Shown here: in pieces, positions 1 to 7,068 of the stretch
Layout of the letters: the number at the start of each line of letters is the position of its first letter
Position numbering within the stretch: position 1 is the stretch's first letter
Assembly: GCA_017544125.1 (NCBI GenBank)
Contig: JAFYET010000190.1
Coordinates: forward strand, 1 to 13,086
From: Ruminococcus sp.
GTDB taxonomy: Bacteria; Bacillota; Clostridia; Oscillospirales; Ruminococcaceae
Length of the DNA: 13,086 nucleotides
Direction of reading: 5' to 3'
Notes under the pieces: model-generated
Database searches by the model: none
The model's input: only the letters and a program-made list of their open reading frames with translations
What the model was told of the DNA's origin: nothing
Position numbers and translations under genes: made by a program

Positions 1-22
1 ACCTTAATTATGCATTATGCAT

Positions 23-982
23 TTAATAAAACGTTGCAACCTCCTGCTTGGGGGGCGTTGTCATGGAAACATCTGTTACCTTGAGCACAGGCCCCTTGCC
101 CTTGTAGAGCTTGTTCTTCTCAAAGGCTATGGTGCCTGTTACCTTTATCCAGTCACGGGCTTTGAGGGTGTTTACGCCCTTCCACTCGGCAGCCATGCCC
201 ATATACTGTATATCCTCGATGCAGCAGGTCATAACGTGCCTGCCCACCGCAAAGGTATTCTCGGGGAATGCCTTGTCAACAGCGACTATGCCCTTGAAGG
301 TCATGGTCTTGCCGATGTACTTTTTGGGCTCTTCCATTATATCACGGTACCACAGCGCAAAATCCCTGTCCTCGAGGGCTATGCTGTCAGCATTCACATC
401 AAATGGCAGCGGGTCTTCTATATCGTCATACTGCACCCTGCCGTCGGTGTATTCATAGGCTATGTTTATGCCACGGGATACGCCCCTGCATATCTTGTGC
501 AGCTCCATCATATCAATGCTTTCCTGATAACGGTTGAAAACTATCAGCTCTGCGGTTTGCAGCTTGTCAACCACAAGGCTTCTTATATTTGCGTTGTAGC
601 TTAAAAAGGTCGAGGCATCGGCTATGCATATCTCCTGATAAATGCCGTAGTCTGCGGGCAGGGCGTTGAAAAGCGATGCAAGCTGCCACATACCGTTATA
701 CTCTATAAGTATGCGCTGAGCGCCTGCCTCGTCGCAAAGGCGGCTGATATTTTCTTCCGTCAGCTCGCTCTCGTCCTCGATGACAGTTACTGTTACATCC
801 TTTGAGGACATCTTTGCGGTGTCAAGCTCTTCCTCGCCCTCCTCGCAGAGGATAACGAGGGTGCGCTCGCCTGTGTTGAAGCGCTTGTCTTCAAGCGTCT
901 GCTGTATGAACCTGGTCTTGCCTGCTTCAAGAAAGCCTGTGAACAGGTAGACGGGTACTCTTATCTCGGGCATTCCCTGCAT
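23..982 (-). CDS. G3E/CobW-type GTPase fused to a YcgQ/TIGR03943 (DUF1980)-like C-terminal domain
   Basis: This 319-residue protein is the second gene of a two-gene minus-strand operon. Residues 1-190 form a G3E (CobW/UreG-type) P-loop domain with Walker A GFLEAGKT at 16-23. It is divergent: the CxCC metal site of classical CobW proteins is absent, the usual ETSG is EYNG at 94-97, and the guanine-specificity NKxD is NRYQ at 150-153. Residues about 205-308 resemble the C-terminal domain of TIGR03943/YcgQ proteins, with the block VGRHVMTCCIEDIQYMG (246-262) including paired cysteines C253/C254. YcgQ partners the YcgR permease and is linked with zinc supply in bacilli, so a role in metal trafficking is inferred. 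The ATG follows GAGGAGG by 8 bases, and only 3 bases separate it from the upstream gene. No membrane segment or signal peptide is visible. The domain assignment is from memory of the family, not a search. Confidence 0.82.
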   Translation of the reverse strand: MQGMPEIRVPVYLFTGFLEAGKTRFIQQTLEDKRFNTGERTLVILCEEGEEELDTAKMSSKDVTVTVIEDESELTEENISRLCDEAGAQRILIEYNGMWQLASLFNALPADYGIYQEICIADASTFLSYNANIRSLVVDKLQTAELIVFNRYQESIDMMELHKICRGVSRGINIAYEYTDGRVQYDDIEDPLPFDVNADSIALEDRDFALWYRDIMEEPKKYIGKTMTFKGIVAVDKAFPENTFAVGRHVMTCCIEDIQYMGMAAEWKGVNTLKARDWIKVTGTIAFEKNKLYKGKGPVLKVTDVSMTTPPKQEVATFY

Positions 983-985
983 ATT

Positions 986-2137
986 TTATGCCTCCTCTAC
1001 CCCGAAAAGCTCGGAAATAGCCTTTTCGTTTATCTTTGAGCCTATAACGCAAAGCCTGCCCGTAACGCCTGCCGAGCCTGTTCTGACATCAGGTGTGCCG
1101 GGTATGTAGTCATAGTGAATCCAGCTGCCGTCAGCGGCGGGAACTATGCCCTTTGCACGGAGTATTATGCCGTACTTCTCCTCGTTTTCAAGGGCTTCGA
1201 GGGCGGCTGTTATCTCTTCCTTGGTGAATTTCTTAGCGCTCTCGGCACCCCAGCTGGTGAACACATCATCAGCGTGGTGGTGGTGATGTTCATGATCATG
1301 GTCGTGGTCGTGACAGCCGCAGGTGCAGTCGGGACCGTGGTCGTGGTGGTGCTCGTGTTCATGGTCATGTTCGTGGTCATGGTGATGCTCATGCTCGTGC
1401 TCATGCTCATGTTCATGCTCGTGGTCATGATGATGCTCGTGCTCGTGCTCATGGTCATGGTGGTGATGATGATGCTCGTGCTCATCGTGCTCGCTCTGCT
1501 TTTTAGCCTCTGCAAGCAGCTCTGAAAGCTCATCATCGAGGGTGTTCTTCTGTGTCATGGCTTCTACTATCGCAGCACCGCTGAGCTCGTCCCAATCGGT
1601 GGTAACGATAGTTGCCTTGTCGTTGAGGGCACGCAGCCTGCTTACCGTATCATCGAGCTTATCCTGCGAAAGCCCCTTTGTGTGGCTCAGGATAAGGCAG
1701 CTGGCGTAGGTTATCTGGTTATCAAAAAACTCGCCGAAGTTCTTCTGATACATCTTGCACTTCTTGGCATCGACAACTGTTGTGAAGCCGTCAAGCTCAA
1801 CGTCGTGGGCGTTGATGTTCTGCACTGCCCTTATAACGTCAGAGAGCTTGCCAACGCCCGAGGGCTCGATGAGAATCCTGTCGGGGTGGTACTGCTCAAG
1901 CACCTGCTCGAGTGCCTTGCCGAAGTCGCCCACCAGTGAGCAGCAGATACAGCCCGAGTTCATCTCGGTTATCTGCACGCCTGCCTCCTGCAAAAAGCCG
2001 CCGTCTATGCCTATCTCACCGAACTCGTTCTCTATCAGAACGAGCTGCTCGTTATTAAATCCGTCTGCAATGAGCTTTTTTATGAGTGTGGTCTTGCCTG
2101 CACCGAGAAAGCCCGAAAAAATGGTTATCTTTGTCAT
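986..2137 (-). CDS. CobW-family metallochaperone GTPase with long His-rich insert
   Basis: A 383-residue G3E GTPase of the CobW/COG0523 group, cytoplasmic, expected to use GTP hydrolysis to deliver a metal (zinc, cobalt or nickel) to a client. Visible motifs: Walker A GFLGAGKTT (9-17), ENEFGEIGIDG (36-46), the signature metal site CICC (63-66), and EPSG (91-94) in the switch region. The usual NKxD is SHTK (151-154). Residues 217-288 are a low-complexity His/Asp/Glu segment with about 40 histidines, interrupted by CTCGC (271-275). A CobW C-terminal domain follows at about 295-383, with WGAESAK, GIILRAKG and WIHYDYIPG. The start is preceded by AAAGGAAG and a strong promoter. It is the first gene of the operon with the GTPase/DUF1980 fusion. 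The metal cannot be told from sequence; zinc is favoured because of the partner domain and the His-rich insert. Confidence 0.93.
   Translation of the reverse strand: MTKITIFSGFLGAGKTTLIKKLIADGFNNEQLVLIENEFGEIGIDGGFLQEAGVQITEMNSGCICCSLVGDFGKALEQVLEQYHPDRILIEPSGVGKLSDVIRAVQNINAHDVELDGFTTVVDAKKCKMYQKNFGEFFDNQITYASCLILSHTKGLSQDKLDDTVSRLRALNDKATIVTTDWDELSGAAIVEAMTQKNTLDDELSELLAEAKKQSEHDEHEHHHHHHDHEHEHEHHHDHEHEHEHEHEHEHHHDHEHDHEHEHHHDHGPDCTCGCHDHDHDHEHHHHHADDVFTSWGAESAKKFTKEEITAALEALENEEKYGIILRAKGIVPAADGSWIHYDYIPGTPDVRTGSAGVTGRLCVIGSKINEKAISELFGVEEA
1274..1489. repeat. Low-complexity DNA encoding the His-rich metal-binding loop
   Basis: About 216 bases made of imperfect tandem hexamers that read CAY-GAN on the minus strand (His-Glu / His-Asp). 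They encode residues 217-288 of the CobW protein. Because of the repeat, open frames also appear on the opposite strand and in a second minus frame, but these are only shadows. Such arrays change length easily by slippage, so the His count probably varies between strains. Confidence 0.9.
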
Positions 2138-2179
2138 AAGTATCTTCCTTTCTGTGTTGAATAATTCCTACAAATGTTT

Positions 2180-2208
2180 ATTATATCACTTTTCTGCCGA
2201 TAAATCAA
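2180..2208 (-). promoter_or_regulatory. SigA-type promoter of the CobW operon
   Basis: On the minus strand, TTGATT (2203-2208) lies 17 bases from TATAAT (2180-2185), with TGA directly before the -10 box giving an extended -10. It is about 43 bases upstream of the ATG at 2137. I looked for a Zur-like palindrome around it and found no clear one. Confidence 0.8.
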
Positions 2209-2242
2209 GGGGGAAATTGTGAATGGAAAAATCCATAAAAAG

Positions 2243-2275
2243 TGTAACGCTTCCACCTCCGAATGCGTCAATATA
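2243..2275 (+). promoter_or_regulatory. ECF-sigma-type promoter before the sigma factor gene
   Basis: TGTAAC (2243-2248) is followed after 17 bases by CGTC (2266-2269) and an AT-rich stretch. This is the general form of promoters read by ECF sigma factors (AAC in the -35 box, CGTC in the -10 box). It lies 27 bases upstream of the sigma gene start, which suggests self-activation. It is divergent from the CobW promoter 35 bases away. Confidence 0.6.
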
Positions 2276-2295
2276 AGTGAAAGGGCGGTGAAGAA

Positions 2296-2853
2296 ATGAC
2301 CGACAGCGAAATAACCGAGCTTTTTAATAACAGAGACGAGCGTGCGCTGACTGCGTGCGAGGAAAGCTACGGCTCTCTGATAAAAAAGATAGCGCAGAAT
2401 ATCTTGGGCGACACAGGCGAGAGCGAAGAGGTGCAAAATGACACGCTGCTAAAGGCGTGGAACAGCATCCCACCCGACAGCCCCAAAAGCCTTGCTGCAT
2501 ATCTCAGCGTTATGGTGCGCAACATAGCGCTTGACAGATACCGCAAAAAAGCCGCCGCCAAGCGCTCTCACGACAGGCTTTCAGAGCCGCTTGACGAGAT
2601 AGGCGAGCTGCTCCCCTCCTCGCAGGATCTTGAAAAGGAGACAGAGCAGCAGCTGTTCATTGACGCTGTCAATAGGTTTCTTTCCACACTCTCGCAGGAC
2701 AAAAGAAGGCTTTTTATACGGCGCTATTTCTATCTTGACAGCATAAGCGATATATGCAAGATGTATTCACTCAGCGAGAGCAAGGTCAAGGTAACGCTTA
2801 TGCGTACAAGAAAAAAGCTTGCCGAATATCTCAAAAAGGAGGATTTTTTATGA
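2296..2853 (+). CDS. ECF-subfamily RNA polymerase sigma factor
   Basis: A 185-residue sigma-70 family protein with only regions 2 and 4, the hallmark of ECF factors. Region 2 spans about 23-88, including EEVQNDTLLKAWNSI (44-58) for core binding and -10 recognition and RNIALDRYRKK (75-85). Region 4 spans about 120-180, with a helix-turn-helix around DSISDICKMYSLSESKVKVTL (148-168) for -35 recognition. The start follows AAGGGCGGTG. The stop codon overlaps the ATG of the next gene (ATGA at 2850-2853), so the two are translationally coupled, as is usual for a sigma/anti-sigma pair. The signal it answers cannot be read from the sequence. Confidence 0.93.
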   Translation: MTDSEITELFNNRDERALTACEESYGSLIKKIAQNILGDTGESEEVQNDTLLKAWNSIPPDSPKSLAAYLSVMVRNIALDRYRKKAAAKRSHDRLSEPLDEIGELLPSSQDLEKETEQQLFIDAVNRFLSTLSQDKRRLFIRRYFYLDSISDICKMYSLSESKVKVTLMRTRKKLAEYLKKEDFL

Positions 2854-3830
2854 ATGATAAAAACTTAAAAGCACTCGAGCTTATGTCAGGCATAGACGAG
2901 CAGTTTCTCACGGAAGAGAAGAGCATAAGAGTATCACACACAAGACCCAAAAGGCTTATAGCCATAGCGGCAGCGGCTGCGGCGCTGACGGCTGTTTTCA
3001 CGATAGGCGCAGTTGCGGCAGTCAGGAGCAACATCATCTCAAACAAGGAAAACGTCGCCCACGAATATGATGACAGCGATGTAATGAGCGTAATTGAAAA
3101 GACCGAGCAGCAGCCCGCCTACTATCAGAACGAACACATCAGACTGACGGTAGACACCGTGCTTGCCGACAAATACTATGTAAAATGTACAGCCACATTA
3201 CAGGCACTTGATGATGCGGGCAGAGGTTATTTAGAAAAGCTGCTCATTCTCCCCGAAGAGGTCGAGCTGATGACCGAAGACGAGTATTTAAGCTATGATT
3301 CGGGTCAGCAGATACCTTTTATGGAGGCTTTTGACAAAAGCGGCAGCCTGCTCTCATATATGAACGGCACAGCAGACCTTATGTACGGCAGGCAGGGCGA
3401 AAATGCCGAAATGACCTTCACATTCAGCGTGAACAAAAACCGCCTTGCGGGTAATGAGGATATTATCGTCAGGGCATTTGACCTCTCGACTATCACAAGC
3501 AAGAACATGGGTCTTGATGATATTCAGCCCGGTATCTTTGAGGGTATCGGCGATATTGAGATAAACGCCACAACCAACCTCAAAGACGTAACTCTCACAG
3601 CAGATGACGGCAGCAGCGTTTACTTCTCCGAGCTTGATATTCGCACAGACACCACCGCAGACGGAGTGGAAGACACCTTCGCCAACAACGCCGAGTCTGT
3701 CCTCACCTTCAAGGACGGCAGCACGCAGACCTTTAAGGTAGTTGACGTTACCTTCGGCGCACAACACTTTGATGTTGATAACATCGCAAGCTTCAGCTAC
3801 AACGGCAATACCTACACCCCCGAAAACTGA
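2850..3830 (+). CDS. Single-pass membrane protein, probable anti-sigma factor (DUF4179-like)
   Basis: The open frame extends upstream to 2754, but the real start is almost certainly 2850: it has AAAAAGGAGG 7 bases upstream and overlaps the sigma stop codon by four bases. The 326-residue product has a short cytoplasmic segment (1-34), one hydrophobic span at about 35-58 (Ala-rich), and a large extracellular part of about 265 residues with no recognised catalytic motif. Coupling to an ECF sigma gene and this topology are the usual signs of a membrane anti-sigma factor, with the N-terminal tail holding the sigma factor. Similar clostridial proteins carry a DUF4179-type N-terminus; that label is from memory. 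The extracellular part is probably the sensor. Confidence 0.8.
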   Translation: MNDKNLKALELMSGIDEQFLTEEKSIRVSHTRPKRLIAIAAAAAALTAVFTIGAVAAVRSNIISNKENVAHEYDDSDVMSVIEKTEQQPAYYQNEHIRLTVDTVLADKYYVKCTATLQALDDAGRGYLEKLLILPEEVELMTEDEYLSYDSGQQIPFMEAFDKSGSLLSYMNGTADLMYGRQGENAEMTFTFSVNKNRLAGNEDIIVRAFDLSTITSKNMGLDDIQPGIFEGIGDIEINATTNLKDVTLTADDGSSVYFSELDIRTDTTADGVEDTFANNAESVLTFKDGSTQTFKVVDVTFGAQHFDVDNIASFSYNGNTYTPEN

Positions 3831-3844
3831 ACCCAAACAGCACA

Positions 3845-3880
3845 ACGCCCCGAAACGGCATCATAACCGTTTCGGGGCGT
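3845..3880. terminator. Bidirectional intrinsic terminator between convergent operons
   Basis: A perfect 14-bp stem (3845-3858 with 3867-3880, ACGCCCCGAAACGG and its complement) has an 8-base loop. It sits between the anti-sigma gene (plus) and the GH5 gene (minus), 14 and 12 bases from their stops. The following tract is only moderately T-rich on the plus strand (ATATCCTTTT) and weaker on the minus strand. Confidence 0.8.
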
Positions 3881-3892
3881 ATTCATATCCTT

Positions 3893-4846
3893 TTAGAAAT
3901 ACTTTAAAAGCTCTTCCCTTACGCTGTCAAGTCTGGGCTCGCTGAGACCGAAATCCATGCCCCTGAAGCTCCATGCGCTTCTTGAAATGCTGTATTTCTC
4001 AAACACCTTGTTTATAGCCTTGTACCATTTGAGGGTATCTTCGGGGGAAACTATATCTATGCAGCCGTACTCGCCGCAGTAGAGATCTGTGCCCTCAGCC
4101 TTAGCCTTCTCGATAGCCGAGCCGAACATCTTCTCAAAGTATTCCTCGTCAACGCCTGCCTCTTCAAAAGCCATACGCTCCTCGGGCTTGATAAGGTCTG
4201 TCCAGTAAGCGCCCTGATGTGTGAACTTCAGCGGGTCATAGCTATGGAAGTTATACACGACCTTGTCATCATAGGGCTTTTCAAGCGCCTGAACTGCCGA
4301 TGCGTGGTTGTTCCAGTAGCTGCCGACGATTATTATAGTATCGGGGGCGTTCTTTCTTATCCTGCTGATACATTCCTTTATTACCTTGTTCCATACGGTG
4401 ATGAACTTATCATCTGTAACTTCGTTAAGAAGCTCAAATGCAGCATCGTCGCTGTACTTGCCAAAGCGCTTTGCCATTTCTTCCCAGAGGGTATAGAACT
4501 TCTCCTGATAAGCCTCGCTCTCAAAGAAGCCGTGCTCGTCCTCGCTGTAATCATCGAAGGAGAAGCCCGCTGTCTTGTGAAGGTCAAGCACTATCTTAAG
4601 ACCGTTGTTCTTTGCATAGTCTATTGCACGCTGAATGTGTGCATAGCCGTCTTCCTTGACAGAGCCGTCTTCATTCTCTAAGATGTTATAGTCAAATGGA
4701 AGCCTTACATGGTCGAGCCCCCATGACTTTATAGTCGCAAAATCCTCTTCCTTGATGAAATTATTGAGCCTGTCGTCGCTGTAATCGCACTGAGAGAGCC
4801 AGCCGCCCAGGTCAACTCCTCTGTAAAAGCCTTTTTCTTTAAGCAT
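3893..4846 (-). CDS. Glycoside hydrolase family 5 glucanase, cytoplasmic
   Basis: A 317-residue GH5 (clan A, TIM barrel) enzyme, about the size of a bare catalytic domain, with no carbohydrate-binding or dockerin module. Family signatures are in order: GVDLGGW (10-16), VRLPFDY (47-53), DLH (88-90), the acid/base in FELLNEV (E142), HSYDP (201-205), the nucleophile in CGEYG (E259) and substrate-stacking W292. It should cleave beta-1,4 links of cellodextrins or mixed-linkage glucan oligosaccharides by a retaining mechanism; the exact substrate is not decidable here. There is no signal peptide, so it should act inside the cell on imported oligosaccharides. It is the second gene of an operon, 20 bases after the GH16 lipoprotein gene, with GGGAGG 8 bases before its ATG. 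Confidence 0.92.
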   Translation of the reverse strand: MLKEKGFYRGVDLGGWLSQCDYSDDRLNNFIKEEDFATIKSWGLDHVRLPFDYNILENEDGSVKEDGYAHIQRAIDYAKNNGLKIVLDLHKTAGFSFDDYSEDEHGFFESEAYQEKFYTLWEEMAKRFGKYSDDAAFELLNEVTDDKFITVWNKVIKECISRIRKNAPDTIIIVGSYWNNHASAVQALEKPYDDKVVYNFHSYDPLKFTHQGAYWTDLIKPEERMAFEEAGVDEEYFEKMFGSAIEKAKAEGTDLYCGEYGCIDIVSPEDTLKWYKAINKVFEKYSISRSAWSFRGMDFGLSEPRLDSVREELLKYF

Positions 4847-4866
4847 ATTTTCTTCCTCCCGTATAA

Positions 4867-5688
4867 TTATTCGTCAAAGGGTGTGAACTTTACCCACTCA
4901 TACTCTGCTGTGAGGGGCAGGTTGCTGTCATCAAAGCTCTCGAGCCAGCCGTCAACGCCCTTGCCTGCCCAGACGTTAGCCATTATCTTGCTGGGTGTAG
5001 AGGGGAGGTTCTCGGTTGCGGAATATACCTCAACGCCGTCAACGAACCATACTATCTTATCCTTATGCCACTCAAAGGCGTAGGTGTGGAAATCCTCGGA
5101 AGCATCAAAGCCCAGGTCGTGCATATGCTCGTGGTTGCCCTTGCTGTCGGTGAAGTAGTTAAACTGCACCTTTGTTGTATCCTTGCCGAGTATCTCGATA
5201 TCTATCTCGTCCCAGGGGTTATTATCTGAAGGACCTGTATAGGTGAACAGCGATGTTACAACGCCCTTGTTCTTTATAGCCTTTATGCTTGCCTCATATC
5301 TGCCGTAGCCGTAGAAATCCTTAGTTCTGAACTCGCCGCCCGAGTAGGGAATGCCCTTTTCCTCACGGGGGTCGTTGTCGATCACGAGCTGCATCTTGCC
5401 GTTTTCAAATGTGGTATTCTCAGACCTCCAGAAAACGTTGAACATCGAGCCGTTAGTCCAGCCGCTGGAGCACTCTGCAAATGAAGGCATACCCTCAGAG
5501 AAGTCTGCATACATACCCTCGTCTGTCTTATAAGATTTTGCTTCTGCTGCTGTGCTGTCTGCTGCCGATGCCGCTGCTGACGATGCGCCCGATGTGCTCT
5601 CAGCTGCCGACGAGCTGCCCGAATCACCGCACGATGTCATCATAAGTGCTGCAAGCACCAGCGAGAAAACAATACCCTTCTTGAACAT
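4867..5688 (-). CDS. GH16 beta-glucanase (licheninase-type) lipoprotein
   Basis: A 273-residue secreted lipoprotein. The N-terminus is a lipoprotein signal peptide with lipobox MTSC and lipidated C20, followed by a flexible Ser/Ala-rich linker (21-52). The GH16 jelly-roll domain follows, with SGGEFRTKDFYGYGRYE (116-132) and the catalytic EIDIE (161-165: E161 nucleophile, D163, E165 acid/base), then NYFTDSKGNHEHMH and FEWHKDKIVWFVDG. The pattern fits bacterial lichenases (endo-1,3-1,4-beta-glucanase). It would be anchored on the outer face of the membrane, releasing oligosaccharides for the cytoplasmic GH5 encoded next. The ATG has GGAGG 9 bases upstream. It is the first gene of the operon. 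Confidence 0.93.
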   Translation of the reverse strand: MFKKGIVFSLVLAALMMTSCGDSGSSSAAESTSGASSAAASAADSTAAEAKSYKTDEGMYADFSEGMPSFAECSSGWTNGSMFNVFWRSENTTFENGKMQLVIDNDPREEKGIPYSGGEFRTKDFYGYGRYEASIKAIKNKGVVTSLFTYTGPSDNNPWDEIDIEILGKDTTKVQFNYFTDSKGNHEHMHDLGFDASEDFHTYAFEWHKDKIVWFVDGVEVYSATENLPSTPSKIMANVWAGKGVDGWLESFDDSNLPLTAEYEWVKFTPFDE

Positions 5689-5749
5689 AATAAATATCCT
5701 CCTTCAATAAGCCTGTCACGTCATTACATTTGTCTGTTCCATTGTATGT

Positions 5750-5755
5750 ATTATA
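5750..5755 (-). promoter_or_regulatory. Extended -10 promoter of the GH16-GH5 operon
   Basis: TATAAT on the minus strand with TGA directly before it (extended -10), 62 bases upstream of the GH16 start. The -35 position holds only a weak TATTAT, which suggests dependence on the extended -10 or on an activator. Confidence 0.55.
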
Positions 5756-5760
5756 TCACC

Positions 5761-5914
5761 TGCGGGCAGATAATAATATAAGAGTTTTCGCCTTTATATC
5801 AAATCTATAACACAAGATAAAAGTTAACATAATATCCATTTTGCGTTTTAAGAGCTATGCCGCCAATCAGCCGCAAAGCCGCTTAACACGCACACTTTCT
5901 TCATACATATAGCA
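5761..5914. other. AT-rich spacer with a weak inverted repeat, no gene seen
   Basis: Between the GH16 promoter and the pilin terminator there is no coding frame with a ribosome site. An imperfect inverted repeat, GCGTTTTAAG (5843-5852) and CTTAACACGC (5882-5891), has one mismatch and a 29-base loop. Its role, if any, is unknown. Confidence 0.4.
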
Positions 5915-5943
5915 AAATATCCTCTCACTTGGAGAGGATATTT
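5915..5943 (-). terminator. Intrinsic terminator of the pilin gene
   Basis: A perfect 12-bp stem (5915-5926 with 5932-5943, AAATATCCTCTC and its complement) with a 5-base loop, 53 bases after the pilin stop codon. On the minus strand the descending arm ends in ATATTTT, a short T tract. Confidence 0.7.
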
Positions 5944-5996
5944 CCCTTTCATATAATTCTATCAGGAATCAAAGCCTGTATACTCTGTCTTAGCTA

Positions 5997-6743
5997 TCAA
6001 TACCAGCCGCCCAGCTTGCCGTTATCGCCTATCTGCTGATTCGACAGGTTAACGTTGTAGTAGTCATCAGGCGAAGTCTCGCCGCTGTCGGTATAGATAG
6101 TGTTCCATGTGCCAACGCCTATAAAGTGTGCATCATTGTTAGCATTTGCGATATACTGACCGCCGATGAATGTTACAAGTATGCCCTTTCTGTAAAGCTG
6201 CATCAGGCGCACGGTACCGTCGGTATTATAAACGACCACCAGACCGAAGTTCGTGTTATTATCTGACAGATACTTCTTGCAGTTCTTAGATGAAGTATTG
6301 TAACTCATGGGGTTTACTCTTTTGCCCGTCTTCCACTCTTCACTGAAGGAATTATCAAGACAGCCCGCAATTACTCTGTCAAGGCTCTGTGAACCGCTCG
6401 ATTTCCCGGGGTCAGTCTTATAAACATTCCAGCTGACGTTGGTGAATGCGCCGACTACCTCATACTGTCTGTCCTTAAGGCTCTTGCTGCCCTCCTGATC
6501 GAGATAGAGAACCTTATTGAAGCCTATTCTTTCATCTGCCTCGTTTAACAGTATGTTCTTTACCAGCGAAGCCTCGACCGAATTCTTTATCGTTCTTGCA
6601 TCTGCAATAGCAGCCTGTATCTTTGCATCCTTGATATACTTGTATATAGAAGGTATAAGTATTGCCGCCAATGCACCTATGATAGCGATAACAACTATCA
6701 GCTCAACAAGTGTAAAGCCCTTTCTGTTTTTATTATTTTTCAT
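5997..6743 (-). CDS. Type IV pilin-like protein (prepilin)
   Basis: The frame opens at 6806, but the better start is 6743: it has GGGGTGAT just upstream and gives a proper class-III leader, MKNNKNRKG, cut before F10 by prepilin peptidase. The mature N-terminus FTLVE carries the conserved Glu5 (E14 here) and a hydrophobic helix to about residue 33 with Pro22 (P31), both typical of type IV pilins and pseudopilins. The remaining 215 residues are a hydrophilic head with no known domain that I recognise; total 248 residues, longer than the 130-170 usual for major pilins. In Ruminococcus albus type IV pilin-like proteins take part in cellulose adhesion; the beta-glucanase operon next door fits that but does not prove it. 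No assembly genes are in the window, so a pseudopilin role is also possible. Monocistronic. Confidence 0.88.
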   Translation of the reverse strand: MKNNKNRKGFTLVELIVVIAIIGALAAILIPSIYKYIKDAKIQAAIADARTIKNSVEASLVKNILLNEADERIGFNKVLYLDQEGSKSLKDRQYEVVGAFTNVSWNVYKTDPGKSSGSQSLDRVIAGCLDNSFSEEWKTGKRVNPMSYNTSSKNCKKYLSDNNTNFGLVVVYNTDGTVRLMQLYRKGILVTFIGGQYIANANNDAHFIGVGTWNTIYTDSGETSPDDYYNVNLSNQQIGDNGKLGGWY

Positions 6744-6824
6744 AGGATCACCCCAATTTCTGATATTTGACTTGCCCTGCTGCCGCTGCTTTACGGTCAC
6801 GGGCAATATCCTTCCCTTGATTAT

Positions 6825-6853
6825 ATTATATCACACTTTGCGAAATATTGCAA
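6825..6853 (-). promoter_or_regulatory. Promoter of the pilin gene
   Basis: Minus-strand TTGCAA (6848-6853), 17-base spacer, TATAAT (6825-6830) with TGTGA before it (extended -10). The start of transcription would fall near 6818, leaving a leader of about 75 bases and supporting the downstream start codon at 6743. Confidence 0.75.
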
Positions 6854-6868
6854 ATATTTGAATTGTCC

Positions 6869-6880
6869 TCAAACGTTTGA
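6869..6880. promoter_or_regulatory. LacI/GalR-type operator-like palindrome upstream of the pilin promoter
   Basis: TCAAACGTTTGA is a perfect 12-bp palindrome with the central CG and AAACGTTT core common to operators of LacI/GalR-family regulators. It lies 15 bases upstream of the pilin -35 box. A related site occurs at 7069-7080. Confidence 0.45.
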
Positions 6881-6947
6881 AAACCTTAATATTTCGGAAA
6901 AATGTTATTTATGTTAAATAATGGAAAGAATATCTAAGAAAAAGCCA

Positions 6948-7012
6948 CAGCTTTAAAACATTATCTTCCGCCTGTTTTCGGGCAAGGAAGCAAGCGGAAG
7001 TGAAAAAAGCTG
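6948..7012. other. Two-part stem-loop in the gap upstream of the pilin gene
   Basis: CAGCTTT (6948-6954) pairs with AAAGCTG (7006-7012), and inside it CTTCCGC (6965-6971) pairs with GCGGAAG (6994-7000), separated by an asymmetric internal loop and closed by a 22-base loop. No open frame of note and no clear promoter accompanies it on either strand. It may be a small structured RNA or chance pairing. Confidence 0.3.
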
Positions 7013-7068
7013 TTATTTTCCTCACTGTATAATACATCGGACAGTACACACAATTGTTAAACCCCACT

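Noticed and set aside
1115..1536. Open frames on the plus strand and in a second minus frame across the His-rich segment
   Set aside because: They are by-products of the hexameric repeat; their translations are low-complexity Val/Met/Leu or Thr/Met/Ser runs without ribosome sites.
2186..2230. A Zur or other metal-regulator operator at the CobW promoter
   Set aside because: No convincing palindrome of the TCGTAAT-type was found around the -35/-10 region.
2754..2849. Upstream 32-codon extension of the anti-sigma frame
   Set aside because: It lies within the sigma gene in another frame; the start at 2850 has a strong ribosome site and the ATGA overlap.
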